A stretch of 37,273 nt of DNA, from contig JABHEG010000096.1 of NCBI GenBank assembly GCA_018676675.1, forward strand, positions 1-37,273, written 5' to 3'. The notes under the pieces are model-generated. The model was given only the letters and a program-made list of their open reading frames with translations. It did not search any database and was not told where the DNA came from. How positions within the stretch are numbered: the stretch's first letter is position 1; the number at the start of each line of letters is the position of its first letter. Source of the DNA: Lentisphaerota bacterium (GTDB lineage Bacteria > Verrucomicrobiota > Lentisphaeria > Oligosphaerales > JABHEG01). The position numbers and the translations under genes were made by a program. Shown here piece after piece: positions 7,684 through 17,127 of this stretch.

Positions 7684-9273
7684 ATGAACCGAGAGATAGA
7701 ATGGTTTTGTTTCCACGCGGTCAGCGAGGAACTCCTGTCTCGAGACGCCTGCATCAGCATTGCCGATGCCATGCAGGAAGCAGAGATCGAGCCCGAGTTG
7801 CTCACGTTCGCTCAAGTCGCTGTTGACAACGACCTCTGCGAAAATGTCGAGCGTCTTGAAGCTCTGCTCGAGATGTCAACTCAGGAAGCCCGTCTTCCAA
7901 CCTTCCCCCCCTTCAGCGTCTTCGAAGATGACGACGACGGTGCCGCGGCGCCCGAGGAGCCCGCGCCTCCAGCCGTCGAGGAGCCCACTCCTCCACCCGT
8001 TGAGGAACCCCAGGAGGAGGAATACGAAGCAGCGGAGGCGAGCGTGCCCGTTGTCGAAGACCCCGGGATCGACTACGCGGAAAGCGACGATTGGGCCCAG
8101 GGCTGGCCGGATCTGTCCCAGGCCGAGCAGATGGAGCCGGAACAGGCCCGGGAGTTAATGAATGCGTTCCTGATGAAAGGACGCGAAGCCGGCTGCAGTG
8201 ACATCCACGTCTCAAGCGGGGCCATGCCGTTTGTGCGCAGGAATCAGAATGTCTACCTCCTCACTGACCAGGCGGTGATTACGCCCGAATCTTCCGAGAA
8301 GCTGAATCTCTCCCTGCTCAACGACTTCCAACGCGACATCTACGAGAAGACACACGACCTCGATTACAGCTACGCCATCAGTGGGAACGATCGGTACCGG
8401 ACGAATACTATGCTGCAACGCCTCGGTGTTGCCGGATCATACCGAGTCATCGATCAGCAACCACGTACGCTACAGGAGCTCGGTTTCCTGAAGCCGGAAG
8501 TTATCGAGAAACTGACCACCTACCACCAAGGCCTTATTCTCATAACCGGGCCCGCAGGTTGCGGCAAATCAACGACCCTCGGAGCGTTGGTGGACCTGAT
8601 CAACCGCAGCCGACGCGACCACATCATAACGGTCGAGGACCCAATCGAGATCACCCACCCACCGAAGGGCTGTAACATCACTCAACGAGAGATCGGGGCG
8701 CACACAAAGAGCTTCGGAAACGCGCTCCGGGCAGCCCTGCGCGAGGATCCCGACATCATCGTCATCGGTGAGCTTCGAGATCTGGAGACGATTGAGATGG
8801 CCATCCGATCGTCAGAGACTGGGCACTTGGTCATCGGCACGCTGCATACCGGCAGTGCCTCCAGCACGATGGACCGCGTACTGGATGTGTTCCCTCCGAA
8901 CCAGCAGGCCCAGATCCGCGCGATGGCCGCGGAGAGCCTGAAGGGCGTCGTCTGTCAGCAACTGCTGCCCAATGCCGACAACACTGGGGTTTGCTTGGCA
9001 GTCGAGGTCATGCTCGGTACCCTGGCGGTCGGGAACCTCATCCGTGAGGGCGACACCTACCAGCTTCCGTCGGTCATTCAGACTGGCCGCAACATCGGGA
9101 TGACGTTGATGGAGCAATCTTACTTCGACCTGTACATGTCGGACGTTCGTAGTTACGAGCAGACCGAGCCACTCGTCCAGAATGAAGAACTGCTCCATCA
9201 GATGCATACGCGCGAAGCCCAGAAAGCAGCCGAGGAAGCGAGCAAGGGGAAGAAGAAGCGCCGCTGGTTCTGA
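7684..9273 (+). CDS. PilT-like type IV pilus ATPase with long N-terminal extension
   Basis: This 529-residue secretion ATPase has a complete PilT core in its C-terminal two thirds: Walker A GPAGCGKST (289-297), Asp box VEDPIE (317-322), Walker B DPDIIVIGELRD (355-366), SSETGHL (376-382) and a C-terminal AVGNLIREG motif close to the PilT AIRNLIRE signature. PilT hexamers hydrolyse ATP at the inner-membrane base to retract pili. Unlike ordinary PilT of about 350 residues, it has some 155 extra N-terminal residues: a helical segment (1-68), then an acidic Pro/Glu-rich linker (80-120). The tail GKKKRRWF is strongly basic. The ATG at 7684 has AAAGG 9 nt upstream. A second pilT follows after 51 nt. 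Confidence 0.85.
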   Translation: MNREIEWFCFHAVSEELLSRDACISIADAMQEAEIEPELLTFAQVAVDNDLCENVERLEALLEMSTQEARLPTFPPFSVFEDDDDGAAAPEEPAPPAVEEPTPPPVEEPQEEEYEAAEASVPVVEDPGIDYAESDDWAQGWPDLSQAEQMEPEQARELMNAFLMKGREAGCSDIHVSSGAMPFVRRNQNVYLLTDQAVITPESSEKLNLSLLNDFQRDIYEKTHDLDYSYAISGNDRYRTNTMLQRLGVAGSYRVIDQQPRTLQELGFLKPEVIEKLTTYHQGLILITGPAGCGKSTTLGALVDLINRSRRDHIITVEDPIEITHPPKGCNITQREIGAHTKSFGNALRAALREDPDIIVIGELRDLETIEMAIRSSETGHLVIGTLHTGSASSTMDRVLDVFPPNQQAQIRAMAAESLKGVVCQQLLPNADNTGVCLAVEVMLGTLAVGNLIREGDTYQLPSVIQTGRNIGMTLMEQSYFDLYMSDVRSYEQTEPLVQNEELLHQMHTREAQKAAEEASKGKKKRRWF

Positions 9274-9324
9274 GGGCAGCCCCTCGACACGGGAACAATC
9301 CATCGCTAACACGGGTGAACGGAT

Positions 9325-10410
9325 ATGCCACGAATTGACGATTTTCTGACCGCGATGATGGAGCTGGACGGCTCCGACCTGCACCTCTGCGTCGGCCTCC
9401 CTCCCAAGATCCGCATCCACGGGGAACTGGAGGAGCTTGATGAACCAGCGCTCACAACCGAGGATATGGAGGGCGTGCTGAAGGAGATCTGCCCCCCCGA
9501 GAAGTGGGAGTTCTTCCTGGAAAACCGCGATCTCGATTACGCTTACGAAATCCGCGATGTGGCCCGTTTCCGAACGAACTACTTCTTCAACCATTTCGGC
9601 ATGGGGTGCATCTGTCGAATCATCCCGACCAAGATCAAGACACTTGAGGACCTCCATCTTCCCCAGGTACTGAAGGAGATCTGCGAGTACACCAGCGGCC
9701 TGGCCTTGGTCACCGGCCCAACTGGAAGCGGGAAGTCGACGACGCTCGCAGCGATGATCGACTACATCAACGTCAACCACCACAAGCACATCATCACGAT
9801 CGAGGACCCGATCGAGTTTGTCCATATGAACAAACAGTCGATCATCGTGCAGCGTGAAGTCGGCTCGGATACCGAGACGTTCGGCGCCGCGTTGCGCGGC
9901 TCCATGCGGGCCGACCCGGATATCGTGCTCGTGGGTGAGATGCGTGACCTCGAAACGATCAGCCTGGCCTTGTCCTGTGCGGCCATGGGGTTACTCGTCT
10001 TTGGGACGCTGCACACCAACAACGCCCCGAAGACCGTGGACCGCATCATTGATGCGTTTCCAGCCGATGAACAACCTCAGATGAGAGCCATGCTCGCCCA
10101 GTCGCTCAAGGCGGTTGTCTCACAGCTTCTGTGCCGAACCGCTGATGGTAAGGGCCGAGCCGCCGTCCACGAAATCCTGCTCTATCACGAGTCCCTGGGA
10201 TCGACGATCCGAGAGGGTAATATCCCGAACATCCGGACCATCATCGAGGGCAACCGGGCCAGGGGCATGAAGACGATGGACAGCGACCTTCTGCGGCTGC
10301 TCAATGACGATGTCATTACCCCGCTCGAAGCCTACATGAAAGCCTCCGTCAAGGAAGACTTCGAGCAATTCATCGACAAGAGTGAACTGGCCGAGGTCAT
10401 GAATGACTGA
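9325..10410 (+). CDS. pilT: Type IV pilus retraction ATPase PilT (second paralogue)
   Basis: At 361 residues this is the usual PilT length. It has Walker A GPTGSGKST (131-139), Asp box IEDPIE (159-164), Walker B DPDIVLVGEMRD (198-209) and FGTLHTNNAP. The normally well kept ETGHL box is altered to CAAMGLL (218-224), losing the conserved Glu and His that the upstream paralogue retains, and the C-terminal LIRE-type motif is only partly kept (TIREGN). It may therefore be a modulator or PilU-like partner working in a mixed or stacked motor with the upstream ATPase. There is no strong ribosome binding site. The next gene (Ppx/GppA) starts 41 nt downstream, suggesting one transcript. Confidence 0.85.
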   Translation: MPRIDDFLTAMMELDGSDLHLCVGLPPKIRIHGELEELDEPALTTEDMEGVLKEICPPEKWEFFLENRDLDYAYEIRDVARFRTNYFFNHFGMGCICRIIPTKIKTLEDLHLPQVLKEICEYTSGLALVTGPTGSGKSTTLAAMIDYINVNHHKHIITIEDPIEFVHMNKQSIIVQREVGSDTETFGAALRGSMRADPDIVLVGEMRDLETISLALSCAAMGLLVFGTLHTNNAPKTVDRIIDAFPADEQPQMRAMLAQSLKAVVSQLLCRTADGKGRAAVHEILLYHESLGSTIREGNIPNIRTIIEGNRARGMKTMDSDLLRLLNDDVITPLEAYMKASVKEDFEQFIDKSELAEVMND

Positions 10411-10451
10411 CCGGCTCGCCCGGCCAGGACTGTCGTTCTCCCGAGGTTTCC

Positions 10452-11417
10452 ATGGAACAGCGCTGGGCCGCACTTGACCTTGGCACCAACAGTACGCTTC
10501 TGCTGAGCGCCGGCGAAAGGGGCGGGCACGCCCTGCGTCCCACGGTCGAACGATACCGCACAACCCGCCTGGGGGAAGGGCTGGGACAGACGGGGGGCCT
10601 TCTGCCTGACGCCATCGAACGCACGGTTTCCGCTGCTGTTGACTTCCGGGAAGCGGCCACGTCCGAGCCGAACACGAGGGGAATCGGCGTAACAGTTGCC
10701 ACGAGTGCGGCTCGCGACGCCACCAATGGGAGTGACTTCACCGACGCCTGCCAAGCCGCCCTGGGCCATTGTCCCATCATCCTGACCGGAGAAGAAGAAG
10801 CCGCCGCCGTTTTCCGAGGCGCCTCAAGTGACCACCCCCGGGATGCCTTTGTGGTGAGCATCGATATCGGCGGGGGCAGCACTGAACTCTCTGCGGGGCC
10901 GCCCGCTCGCTGCGTTTACTCCGCCAGTGTGAATGCCGGTTGCGTGCGGCATGGAGAGCGCTTTGGGCTCTATGGATGCCCAAACGGTGTAGCAGTATCC
11001 CAGGCTGAAGACGCGATCCGAGCCATTCTGGCGCCGCACTGCGCAGCCATACACAGCGCTCAGGCTCCCGGCCTGACGCCCCTGATCATAGTCAGCGGCG
11101 GAACGGCCAGTACGCTCGCAGCGTTGACCCAGGAGTTGACCGCTTACGCGCCCGAAAAGGTCCACGGATGGCGGAGCGGGCAGGACGCCTTGCGCACAAC
11201 CCGGGAGTGGCTCTGGAGTCTGTCAACCGAGGAACGGGCTCAAGTTCCGGGCATGGAGCCCGGACGAGCTTCTGTGCTCCCAACCGGCCTGCTCATTTTG
11301 GAGATGGCTCTGGAACTCCTGAAGTGCTCCGATTTCATGGTAACAACCCGGGGACTGCGCTTCGGTCTGTCCCTGCTCCTGAGGGAAGGAAGACTCGCAC
11401 CGACGTGGCGTTGGTGA
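10452..11417 (+). CDS. Ppx/GppA family exopolyphosphatase / pppGpp phosphatase
   Basis: The 321-residue protein is an ASKHA-fold phosphatase with phosphate-1 loop LDLGTNSTLLL (residues 8-18), catalytic-type acidic run TGEEEAA (112-118) and phosphate-2 loop DIGGGSTEL (138-146). It has the two-domain length of about 300 residues seen in short Ppx/GppA enzymes and lacks the extra C-terminal domains of E. coli Ppx (about 510). Members release phosphate from polyphosphate or convert pppGpp to ppGpp; the sequence does not settle which. GAGG at 10443-10446 lies 5 nt before the ATG. It follows the pilT pair closely, and 111 nt separates it from the nucleotidase gene. Confidence 0.85.
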   Translation: MEQRWAALDLGTNSTLLLSAGERGGHALRPTVERYRTTRLGEGLGQTGGLLPDAIERTVSAAVDFREAATSEPNTRGIGVTVATSAARDATNGSDFTDACQAALGHCPIILTGEEEAAAVFRGASSDHPRDAFVVSIDIGGGSTELSAGPPARCVYSASVNAGCVRHGERFGLYGCPNGVAVSQAEDAIRAILAPHCAAIHSAQAPGLTPLIIVSGGTASTLAALTQELTAYAPEKVHGWRSGQDALRTTREWLWSLSTEERAQVPGMEPGRASVLPTGLLILEMALELLKCSDFMVTTRGLRFGLSLLLREGRLAPTWRW

Positions 11418-11528
11418 GTTCCGGGTCCTCCCTCCCGCCCTGCCCAGGACTCATCGACAAGCAGGCCCAAACGACCGTTCCTGGGGGACTCAACGGGCGA
11501 GTACCTCCCCCTGACCAAGGAGTCAATG

Positions 11529-13091
11529 ATGAACCCACTCGAACGCCTCCTGCCGAGGTCGCTCAACGCCCTCTTGACAGGGCTCGTCCTGCTGAGCAGT
11601 CAGGCTCTGGCTGAGACAAAGACCATCACGCTCCTGCAGACAACCGACATCCATGGGCAGTTCGTGCCTGGAGCTCTCACCGAGGGAAGCGGGGACTGGC
11701 TCCGGCTGGCGACACTCATCACCAGAGAGCGGGGCTCGGCCGGCAAGGAGAATGTGTTACTGATCGACTGCGGAGACACGTGCCAGGGCTCCTGGGTGAC
11801 AGCCCACTCACGAGGGGAGATTGCGGCACAGATGCTGGTGGCGCTGAAGTATGATGTCTGGGTCCCGGGCAACCATGACCTCGACTTTGGCGTTGCCCGT
11901 TGTCGTGAGCTCTGCCGAACGGTTGGGCAAGCAACACTGTGTGGAAATCTGACCCTCACGACGAACGGAACAACCGACTCATGGCCGGCGTGGCGTCAGT
12001 TCACTCGGAATGGGGTCCGAGTCGCGGTCATCGGGGCTACGGCCAGCTACCTCGACCAGTGGCTTTGGGGGAAGGCGATGGCTGGGTTCCAGGTCACGCG
12101 AGCGGAAGCGATGCTCGAGGCACTCCTCCCCAAGGTGCTGGCAAGCCGACCCGATATGATCGTCCTCGCGTTGCACCAAGGCTGGCTGGAGAAGGACCCA
12201 CGGCAGGTGAATGAGATACCGGCCATCACCAACCGCTTCCCGGAAATCGACCTCATCCTCGGAGGGCACACACACCGGCCGATGTCCGGGCGAAGAATCG
12301 GCGCACGAACCTGGTACGTTCAGGCCGGCGAGAAGGGCAAGCAACTCGGAGTCATCAAGGCCACGGTCGACACGGAGAAACACGCGGTCCTGCAACTTGA
12401 ATCGCACTTGATCGATGTTACCCCGGATGTGCCTCCATACGCGGCAACCGGAGACATCGTGGAACGCCTGGTGGCGACGGCCGCGACAGATGAAAGTGCA
12501 CAGATCGGTACACTGGGAGCCCCGCTCAGCTCCTCCGGGACGCCGGGAGAGACCTGTCAGGCCAGCGAGCTGCTCTGCATGGCCATCGCGGCGAAGACCA
12601 AAGCACAGGTGGTTCTGCACGGACGCCTCTCAAAGGGCACGCTCGACGCAGGCCCCATCAGAAACCAGGACCTGTTCATGCTTGTCCCCTACGAGAACGC
12701 TGTCGGAATCGCTGAACTCGACACGGTTGCCTTGACGACGATCCTGGAGGAGCAAGCCCGGAATCGGAAGTCCTATGTCTACAACGGTCCCTGGGGAATT
12801 GTCGTCCGAGTAGACCATAGAGGAAAGGTGACCGCTCTGGAATGGCCTGATGGACGTGCCGTGGCCCCGGGTACCAAACTGCGCGTGGCCCTGAATAGCT
12901 ACACCATTGCGGGAGGAGGCGGACGATTCCCGGAACTCCGCCGGATTCTGGCGGAGCTGTCTCCCTCTGTTCAGGATACCGGCCTCATGACACGCCAAAT
13001 CCTCAAGGAGTATGTGGCGACACGCGATGGACTGAAAATCGAGAGTCGCCGCTGGTTATTCCGCCAACGCAAGCCGCGCTCACGGAAGTGA
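11529..13091 (+). CDS. Periplasmic 5'-nucleotidase / UshA-like metallophosphatase
   Basis: The 520-residue protein has a signal peptide (hydrophobic residues 12-24, likely cleavage after ALA28). The calcineurin-like dimetal site is complete: TDIHG (39-43), DCGDT (80-84), GNHD (114-117) and GGHTHRP (245-251). A C-terminal 5'-nucleotidase domain follows, with ASELLCMAIA, PIRNQDLFMLVPYENAV and LNSYTIAGGGGRF. Such enzymes hydrolyse nucleotides, UDP-sugars or cyclic nucleotides in the periplasm for salvage. Of two adjacent ATGs (11526, 11529) I chose the second because AAGGAG (11517-11522) is then 6 nt away. It lies between Ppx/GppA and waaA on the same strand. Confidence 0.87.
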   Translation: MNPLERLLPRSLNALLTGLVLLSSQALAETKTITLLQTTDIHGQFVPGALTEGSGDWLRLATLITRERGSAGKENVLLIDCGDTCQGSWVTAHSRGEIAAQMLVALKYDVWVPGNHDLDFGVARCRELCRTVGQATLCGNLTLTTNGTTDSWPAWRQFTRNGVRVAVIGATASYLDQWLWGKAMAGFQVTRAEAMLEALLPKVLASRPDMIVLALHQGWLEKDPRQVNEIPAITNRFPEIDLILGGHTHRPMSGRRIGARTWYVQAGEKGKQLGVIKATVDTEKHAVLQLESHLIDVTPDVPPYAATGDIVERLVATAATDESAQIGTLGAPLSSSGTPGETCQASELLCMAIAAKTKAQVVLHGRLSKGTLDAGPIRNQDLFMLVPYENAVGIAELDTVALTTILEEQARNRKSYVYNGPWGIVVRVDHRGKVTALEWPDGRAVAPGTKLRVALNSYTIAGGGGRFPELRRILAELSPSVQDTGLMTRQILKEYVATRDGLKIESRRWLFRQRKPRSRK

Positions 13092-13164
13092 AAGTCACAG
13101 CGCGAGCGGCTCGAGGAGCGCCCCCCAGCACTTGATTTCTGCCATTCGCCAGTTTCATTGAGGC

Positions 13165-14475
13165 ATGAAGCTGCTCGCCTACAATCTGATCTTTATCCCC
13201 GCGTTCATCCTGTATCTTCCCTTCTTCATCTGGAAGCTCACCCGCCGCGGCGGCTTTTCGCATGACTTCTGGGAACGTTTCGGCTGTTTCTCGCAGCAGC
13301 GGCGTCAGGCGCTTGCAGCCCTGGACCGACCGGTGTGGATCCACGCGGTCAGCGTAGGCGAGATGGTCGCGGCGGTTTCCTTCGTTCGCCGTTGGCAGGA
13401 GCGGAATCCGGAACTCACCTTCGTGGTGTCGACAACGACCACCACCGGGCATGCCGTCGCGACCGGGAAATTGCCTGATTCAGTCGTGCTGATCTACTCC
13501 CCTCTCGACTGGTGGCTCCCCGTGCGACGAACCCTCGGCCTCGTCCGGCCTCGCGCCGTGGTCATCTTCGAGGTGGAGTTCTGGCCCAACATGATTCTCC
13601 TGGCTCGCCGCCGCAGGATCCCAGTTGTGATGGCAAATGGTCGGCTGTCAGATCGCTCAGCGGAAGGTTATGCCAGACACCGCTGGTTCTTCGGTGACCT
13701 TTTCAAGGCCTTCACGGTCATGTGTATGCAGACAGAAGAGGATGTCCACCGGGTGCAAAGCGTGATCGGAAAAGACGTCCCGGCCTATCCCTGCAACACG
13801 ATGAAGTTCGATCAGGTCCCCGATGTCTCAGGAAATGACAAGTCAGAGATCCTGGATAGCGTTTTCGGCCCTGGAGAGCGAGTCGTGTGGACGGCTGGCA
13901 GCACGCACGCTGGCGAGGAGGAGCTGGTCTGTGACGTCTTCATTGAGCTGCGCCGGAAGCACCCCGCCGCCCGCCTGGTGCTGGTCCCCCGCCACCACGA
14001 ACGCACGGCCGATGTGGAGTCCGTTCTGCAGGAGAAGGGCCTGAGCTATCGCCTGCTTCAGCCACGTGATCGACCGGCGGCGGATGGCGTTCCCGAACCC
14101 GTCGATGTGCTGGTGGTGAACACGACCGGGGAGCTCATGGACTTCTACGGGGCCTCAGATGTCGTATTCGTCGGCAAGAGTCTCGCCGGCAACGAAGGCG
14201 GACACAACATCATCGAGCCAGCCATTTTCGGGAAGCCCATCATCTACGGAAGTAACATGCAGAACTTCCGGGCTGTTGCACAGATCTTTCGGGATGGAAA
14301 TGGCGCGGTCGAGGTGGACGACGGTCAAGGGCTGAAGGAAGCCCTCGACGGCCTGCTCACTGCGCCTTCCGAACGCGCTGCCCTGGGGAAGCGCGCGAGA
14401 GGCGTGGTGGACACATGGAGGGGAGCAATCGACCGCACTCTCGATCACTTCGAGCCGCTGGTCCAAGCAGATTGA
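13165..14475 (+). CDS. waaA: 3-deoxy-D-manno-octulosonic acid (Kdo) transferase
   Basis: The 436-residue protein matches WaaA/KdtA: one N-terminal membrane anchor (about residues 5-23), the acceptor-domain motif HAVSVGEMVAA (60-70) with the catalytic-type E66, and the donor-domain motif GNEGGHNIIEPAIFGKPIIY (342-361) typical of GT-B glycosyltransferases using CMP-Kdo. It adds Kdo to lipid A at the cytoplasmic face of the inner membrane, direct evidence for an LPS-bearing Gram-negative cell. Length is close to E. coli WaaA (425). It starts 73 nt after the nucleotidase gene and is the last forward gene before a convergent junction of 38 nt with the YbaK gene; I see no hairpin terminator there. 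Confidence 0.93.
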   Translation: MKLLAYNLIFIPAFILYLPFFIWKLTRRGGFSHDFWERFGCFSQQRRQALAALDRPVWIHAVSVGEMVAAVSFVRRWQERNPELTFVVSTTTTTGHAVATGKLPDSVVLIYSPLDWWLPVRRTLGLVRPRAVVIFEVEFWPNMILLARRRRIPVVMANGRLSDRSAEGYARHRWFFGDLFKAFTVMCMQTEEDVHRVQSVIGKDVPAYPCNTMKFDQVPDVSGNDKSEILDSVFGPGERVVWTAGSTHAGEEELVCDVFIELRRKHPAARLVLVPRHHERTADVESVLQEKGLSYRLLQPRDRPAADGVPEPVDVLVVNTTGELMDFYGASDVVFVGKSLAGNEGGHNIIEPAIFGKPIIYGSNMQNFRAVAQIFRDGNGAVEVDDGQGLKEALDGLLTAPSERAALGKRARGVVDTWRGAIDRTLDHFEPLVQAD

Positions 14476-14513
14476 GGTACACCACACCCCCGGGAGATGG
14501 GCTGAGCGGGGAA

Positions 14514-14999
14514 TCAGTTGGCCACATCGACAAGCGTCGCCTGCGTCACCTGGGCCACGACCTCCGGTGACACCCCTACCAGATATCCCCGATGCCCCCC
14601 GTTGATGTAGATCGTAGGCAGGTCCAGCACGCTACGTTCCATGAAAACCGGCATCTGCCGCTTAGTCCCGAACGGCGACGTTCCCCCAACCCGATAGCCG
14701 GAATGCCTCTGCGCAACAGCTGGATCACACGGCCCGACCCGCTTGACCCCCATTGCCCGAGCCAGAGCTTTGGTTGACACCATTCGGTCGCCGTGCATCA
14801 GGACGATGAACGGCGCCTTCGCGTCGTCTGCCATGATCAGCGTCTTCACGACGGCATGCTCAGCCACGCCCAAAGCCGCAGCGGGAATCGCCGTCCCCCC
14901 CTTCTCAACGTACGTGTAAAGATGATGCGTGAAGGTCACCTTCTCCCGCCTGAGGAAACGAACAGCGGGAGTGACCGGCGTCTTCTCACCTTTGGACAT
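14514..14999 (-). CDS. ybaK: Cys-tRNA(Pro)/Cys-tRNA(Cys) deacylase, YbaK/EbsC family
   Basis: The 161-residue protein is the size of E. coli YbaK and keeps its key positions: the catalytic lysine in VVKTLIM (K52), the VGGTSPFG loop (104-111) and GGHRGYLVGVSP (134-145). YbaK hydrolyses Cys misacylated onto tRNA-Pro, a proofreading function in trans. The ATG at 14999 has GAGGAG 8 nt upstream on the reverse strand; the open extension upstream (to about 15077) has no such signal. It lies 93 nt downstream of the hybrid histidine kinase gene, so it may be the last gene of that reverse-strand transcript. Confidence 0.92.
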   Translation of the reverse strand: MSKGEKTPVTPAVRFLRREKVTFTHHLYTYVEKGGTAIPAAALGVAEHAVVKTLIMADDAKAPFIVLMHGDRMVSTKALARAMGVKRVGPCDPAVAQRHSGYRVGGTSPFGTKRQMPVFMERSVLDLPTIYINGGHRGYLVGVSPEVVAQVTQATLVDVAN

Positions 15000-15092
15000 T
15001 TCAGCGACTCCTCGACCAGCCGCGCAGAGGCGGCGTCTGTGGGCAGTGACGGAAACACGCGCCCGCCCAACCATCACCGCAAGGAGGAAATG

Positions 15093-16970
15093 TTACCCGT
15101 CCAGGGCCTCCCGCACCATCTCGGACAGACTCGTAACCGTGAACGGCTTCTGCAGAACCCGGATGTCCTCTGACAGATTATAGTGGGTCGCCAAATGGCT
15201 GCGGGGATAGCCGGAAGCCAAGATGATCTTCACCTGAGGCATCATCGACTTCACCACGTCGGCCAGCGCCTTGCCTCCCATCTCGGGCATCACGACATCC
15301 GTCACCAACAGACGAAGGTCATCACGGTTCTCAAGAGCCGTTTTCAGCCCGCTCTTGCCATTGTCTGCCTGCAGCACACGATAGCCCAGCTTCTGCAGCA
15401 TGTAGACCATGGTCTGGCGGACCGTGACCTCATCTTCGACCACCAGGACGGTCTCGGAACCGCCGTCCGCAACGGCTGGCCGGACATCACTGCTGACATC
15501 ACATGCGCCCTCATCCGCCAGCGGAAGGAAGACGCGGAAGGTCGTGCCAATACCGAGGCGGCTTTCGAGATGAATGAAGCCGCTGTGCTGTTTGACGATC
15601 CCATAGACCATCGCCAGCCCCAGCCCCGTGCCACGTCCCTCCTCCTTCGTTGTGAAAAACGGTTCGAAAACACGTGATTTGACCTCATCGGTCATACCTG
15701 AGCCGGAATCGGTGACCATGAGCACGGCGTACTCTCCAGGCTGCCCATCCAGGTACAACGAAGCGCTCTGGTCGTCGACGGTCTCCAAGCCTGTCTGAAG
15801 GGTGACGACGCCGCCATCCTGCATAGCGTCGCGGGCATTAACCAGAAGATTCGCCAGGACCTGCTCAATCTGGCCGGGATCAACTTTCACCAGGCCGATG
15901 GTCTCGTCAGGCCTGACTTCAAGTGTGATCGTCTCGCCGATCAAGCGACGCAGCATCTTCTCCATGTCGGCCACAATCTCATTCAGGTCAGCCGGCCGGG
16001 GAGCAATCACCTGGCGCCGTGAGAAAGCGAGTAACTGGCGGGTCAAGTTGGACGCCCGGGTAGCTGCCTTGAGGACCTCGTCCAGGTCCTCCTGTGACTC
16101 GTCATCGTCCGGCAGGGCGCTCTTGACGAACTCCGTGTAGTTGGTGATGACCATGAGAATGTTGTTGAAATCGTGAGCCACCCCGCCGGCCAGATTCCCG
16201 ACCGCCTCCATCTTCTGGGTCTGCCGCAGTTGCTCCGCCAGCTGGTTGCGCTGGGTCACATCATGCTTCACGGCCACATAGCTGGTAATCCGGGCGGCAC
16301 TGTCCAGAATGGGCGAGATCGTGTCCTCTTCCTCGTACAGGCTGCCGTCTTTCCGGCGATTGGTGAAACGCCCGACCCATGTCTTCCCCGCCACCAGGTC
16401 CTCCCACATCGCGCTGTAGTAGTGTTCCGGATGCTGACCGCTCTTGAGAATACGGGGGTTCCCGCCCAGGACTTCGTCGCGTGTGTAGCCGGTAATCGTC
16501 TCAAACGCAGGGTTGACGTATTTGATCCGGCCCTCCCGGTCGGTGATGAGAATCGCTTCTGCCGCCGACTCAGCTGCCGTGGAGAGCATCATGTGCTCTT
16601 CCTCGACTCGCTTCCATTCAGACACGTCAGTCAAACTCACGAGAACATGGGGCTGACTCCCGAAATCAACCGCCTTTGCACTCATCAGAACGGGCGCTTC
16701 GCCCCCATCCAAGCGAAGCAGATAGCGCTGGCTTCCGTGCGGCAGGGAGAGCAGGTCAGTCGTCGTCTGCAAGGCGAAGCCCGGACAACGCAGGTGGTCA
16801 AGGATGGTGCGCCCATAGAGGTCGTCGGGCACCCCGCCGAGCATCTCAGCAGCGGCGGGGTTGGCCTCGATGATTCGTCCACTGCCCGGTAACGCGATGA
16901 CAACCCCCGCCTGCAGGGAATCGAGGAGAACACGCAAGTGCTCCTGATCTTCGCGGAAAGGGTGATCCAT
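15093..16970 (-). CDS. Soluble hybrid sensor histidine kinase (PAS-PAS-HK-REC)
   Basis: The 625-residue protein has no membrane segment and so probably senses a cytoplasmic signal. Domain order: PAS 1 (about 12-115), PAS 2 with PAC (about 128-240, ITDREGRIKYVNPAFETITGY), a dimerisation/phosphoacceptor region with H266 in GGVAHDFNN, an ATPase domain with N-box NLLVNARDAM (374-383), G1 DSGSGM (421-426) and G2 GRGTGLGLAMV (445-455), and a C-terminal receiver (507-625) with acceptor D558 in LVTDVVMPEMGG and K608 in VLQKPF. The H-box is of the NtrB/PAS-kinase type common in orphan hybrids. No response regulator or DNA-binding output domain is adjacent. The start MDHPF at 16970 precedes PAS 1; the open extension to 17063 looks non-coding. 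It lies 157 nt downstream of the MEMO-AMMECR1 gene. Confidence 0.9.
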   Translation of the reverse strand: MDHPFREDQEHLRVLLDSLQAGVVIALPGSGRIIEANPAAAEMLGGVPDDLYGRTILDHLRCPGFALQTTTDLLSLPHGSQRYLLRLDGGEAPVLMSAKAVDFGSQPHVLVSLTDVSEWKRVEEEHMMLSTAAESAAEAILITDREGRIKYVNPAFETITGYTRDEVLGGNPRILKSGQHPEHYYSAMWEDLVAGKTWVGRFTNRRKDGSLYEEEDTISPILDSAARITSYVAVKHDVTQRNQLAEQLRQTQKMEAVGNLAGGVAHDFNNILMVITNYTEFVKSALPDDDESQEDLDEVLKAATRASNLTRQLLAFSRRQVIAPRPADLNEIVADMEKMLRRLIGETITLEVRPDETIGLVKVDPGQIEQVLANLLVNARDAMQDGGVVTLQTGLETVDDQSASLYLDGQPGEYAVLMVTDSGSGMTDEVKSRVFEPFFTTKEEGRGTGLGLAMVYGIVKQHSGFIHLESRLGIGTTFRVFLPLADEGACDVSSDVRPAVADGGSETVLVVEDEVTVRQTMVYMLQKLGYRVLQADNGKSGLKTALENRDDLRLLVTDVVMPEMGGKALADVVKSMMPQVKIILASGYPRSHLATHYNLSEDIRVLQKPFTVTSLSEMVREALDG

Positions 16971-17127
16971 GGCGGCAGAACGTGTCCCGGATATGGGGCG
17001 CCCACGCAAGCCGCACCTCGAGGTGCTCGCTAACGCTCTCGGGGCGCCCACGCAGCTTATCAATCACGTAACGGCAGAAAGGAGACTATGCGCGTGCGGG
17101 CTGGCCTTGTCAAGCCCCGGAGGGTCG

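Noticed and set aside
8812..9825. Reverse open frame of 337 codons over the pilT pair
   Set aside because: Antisense to Walker motifs of both ATPases; no recognised domain.
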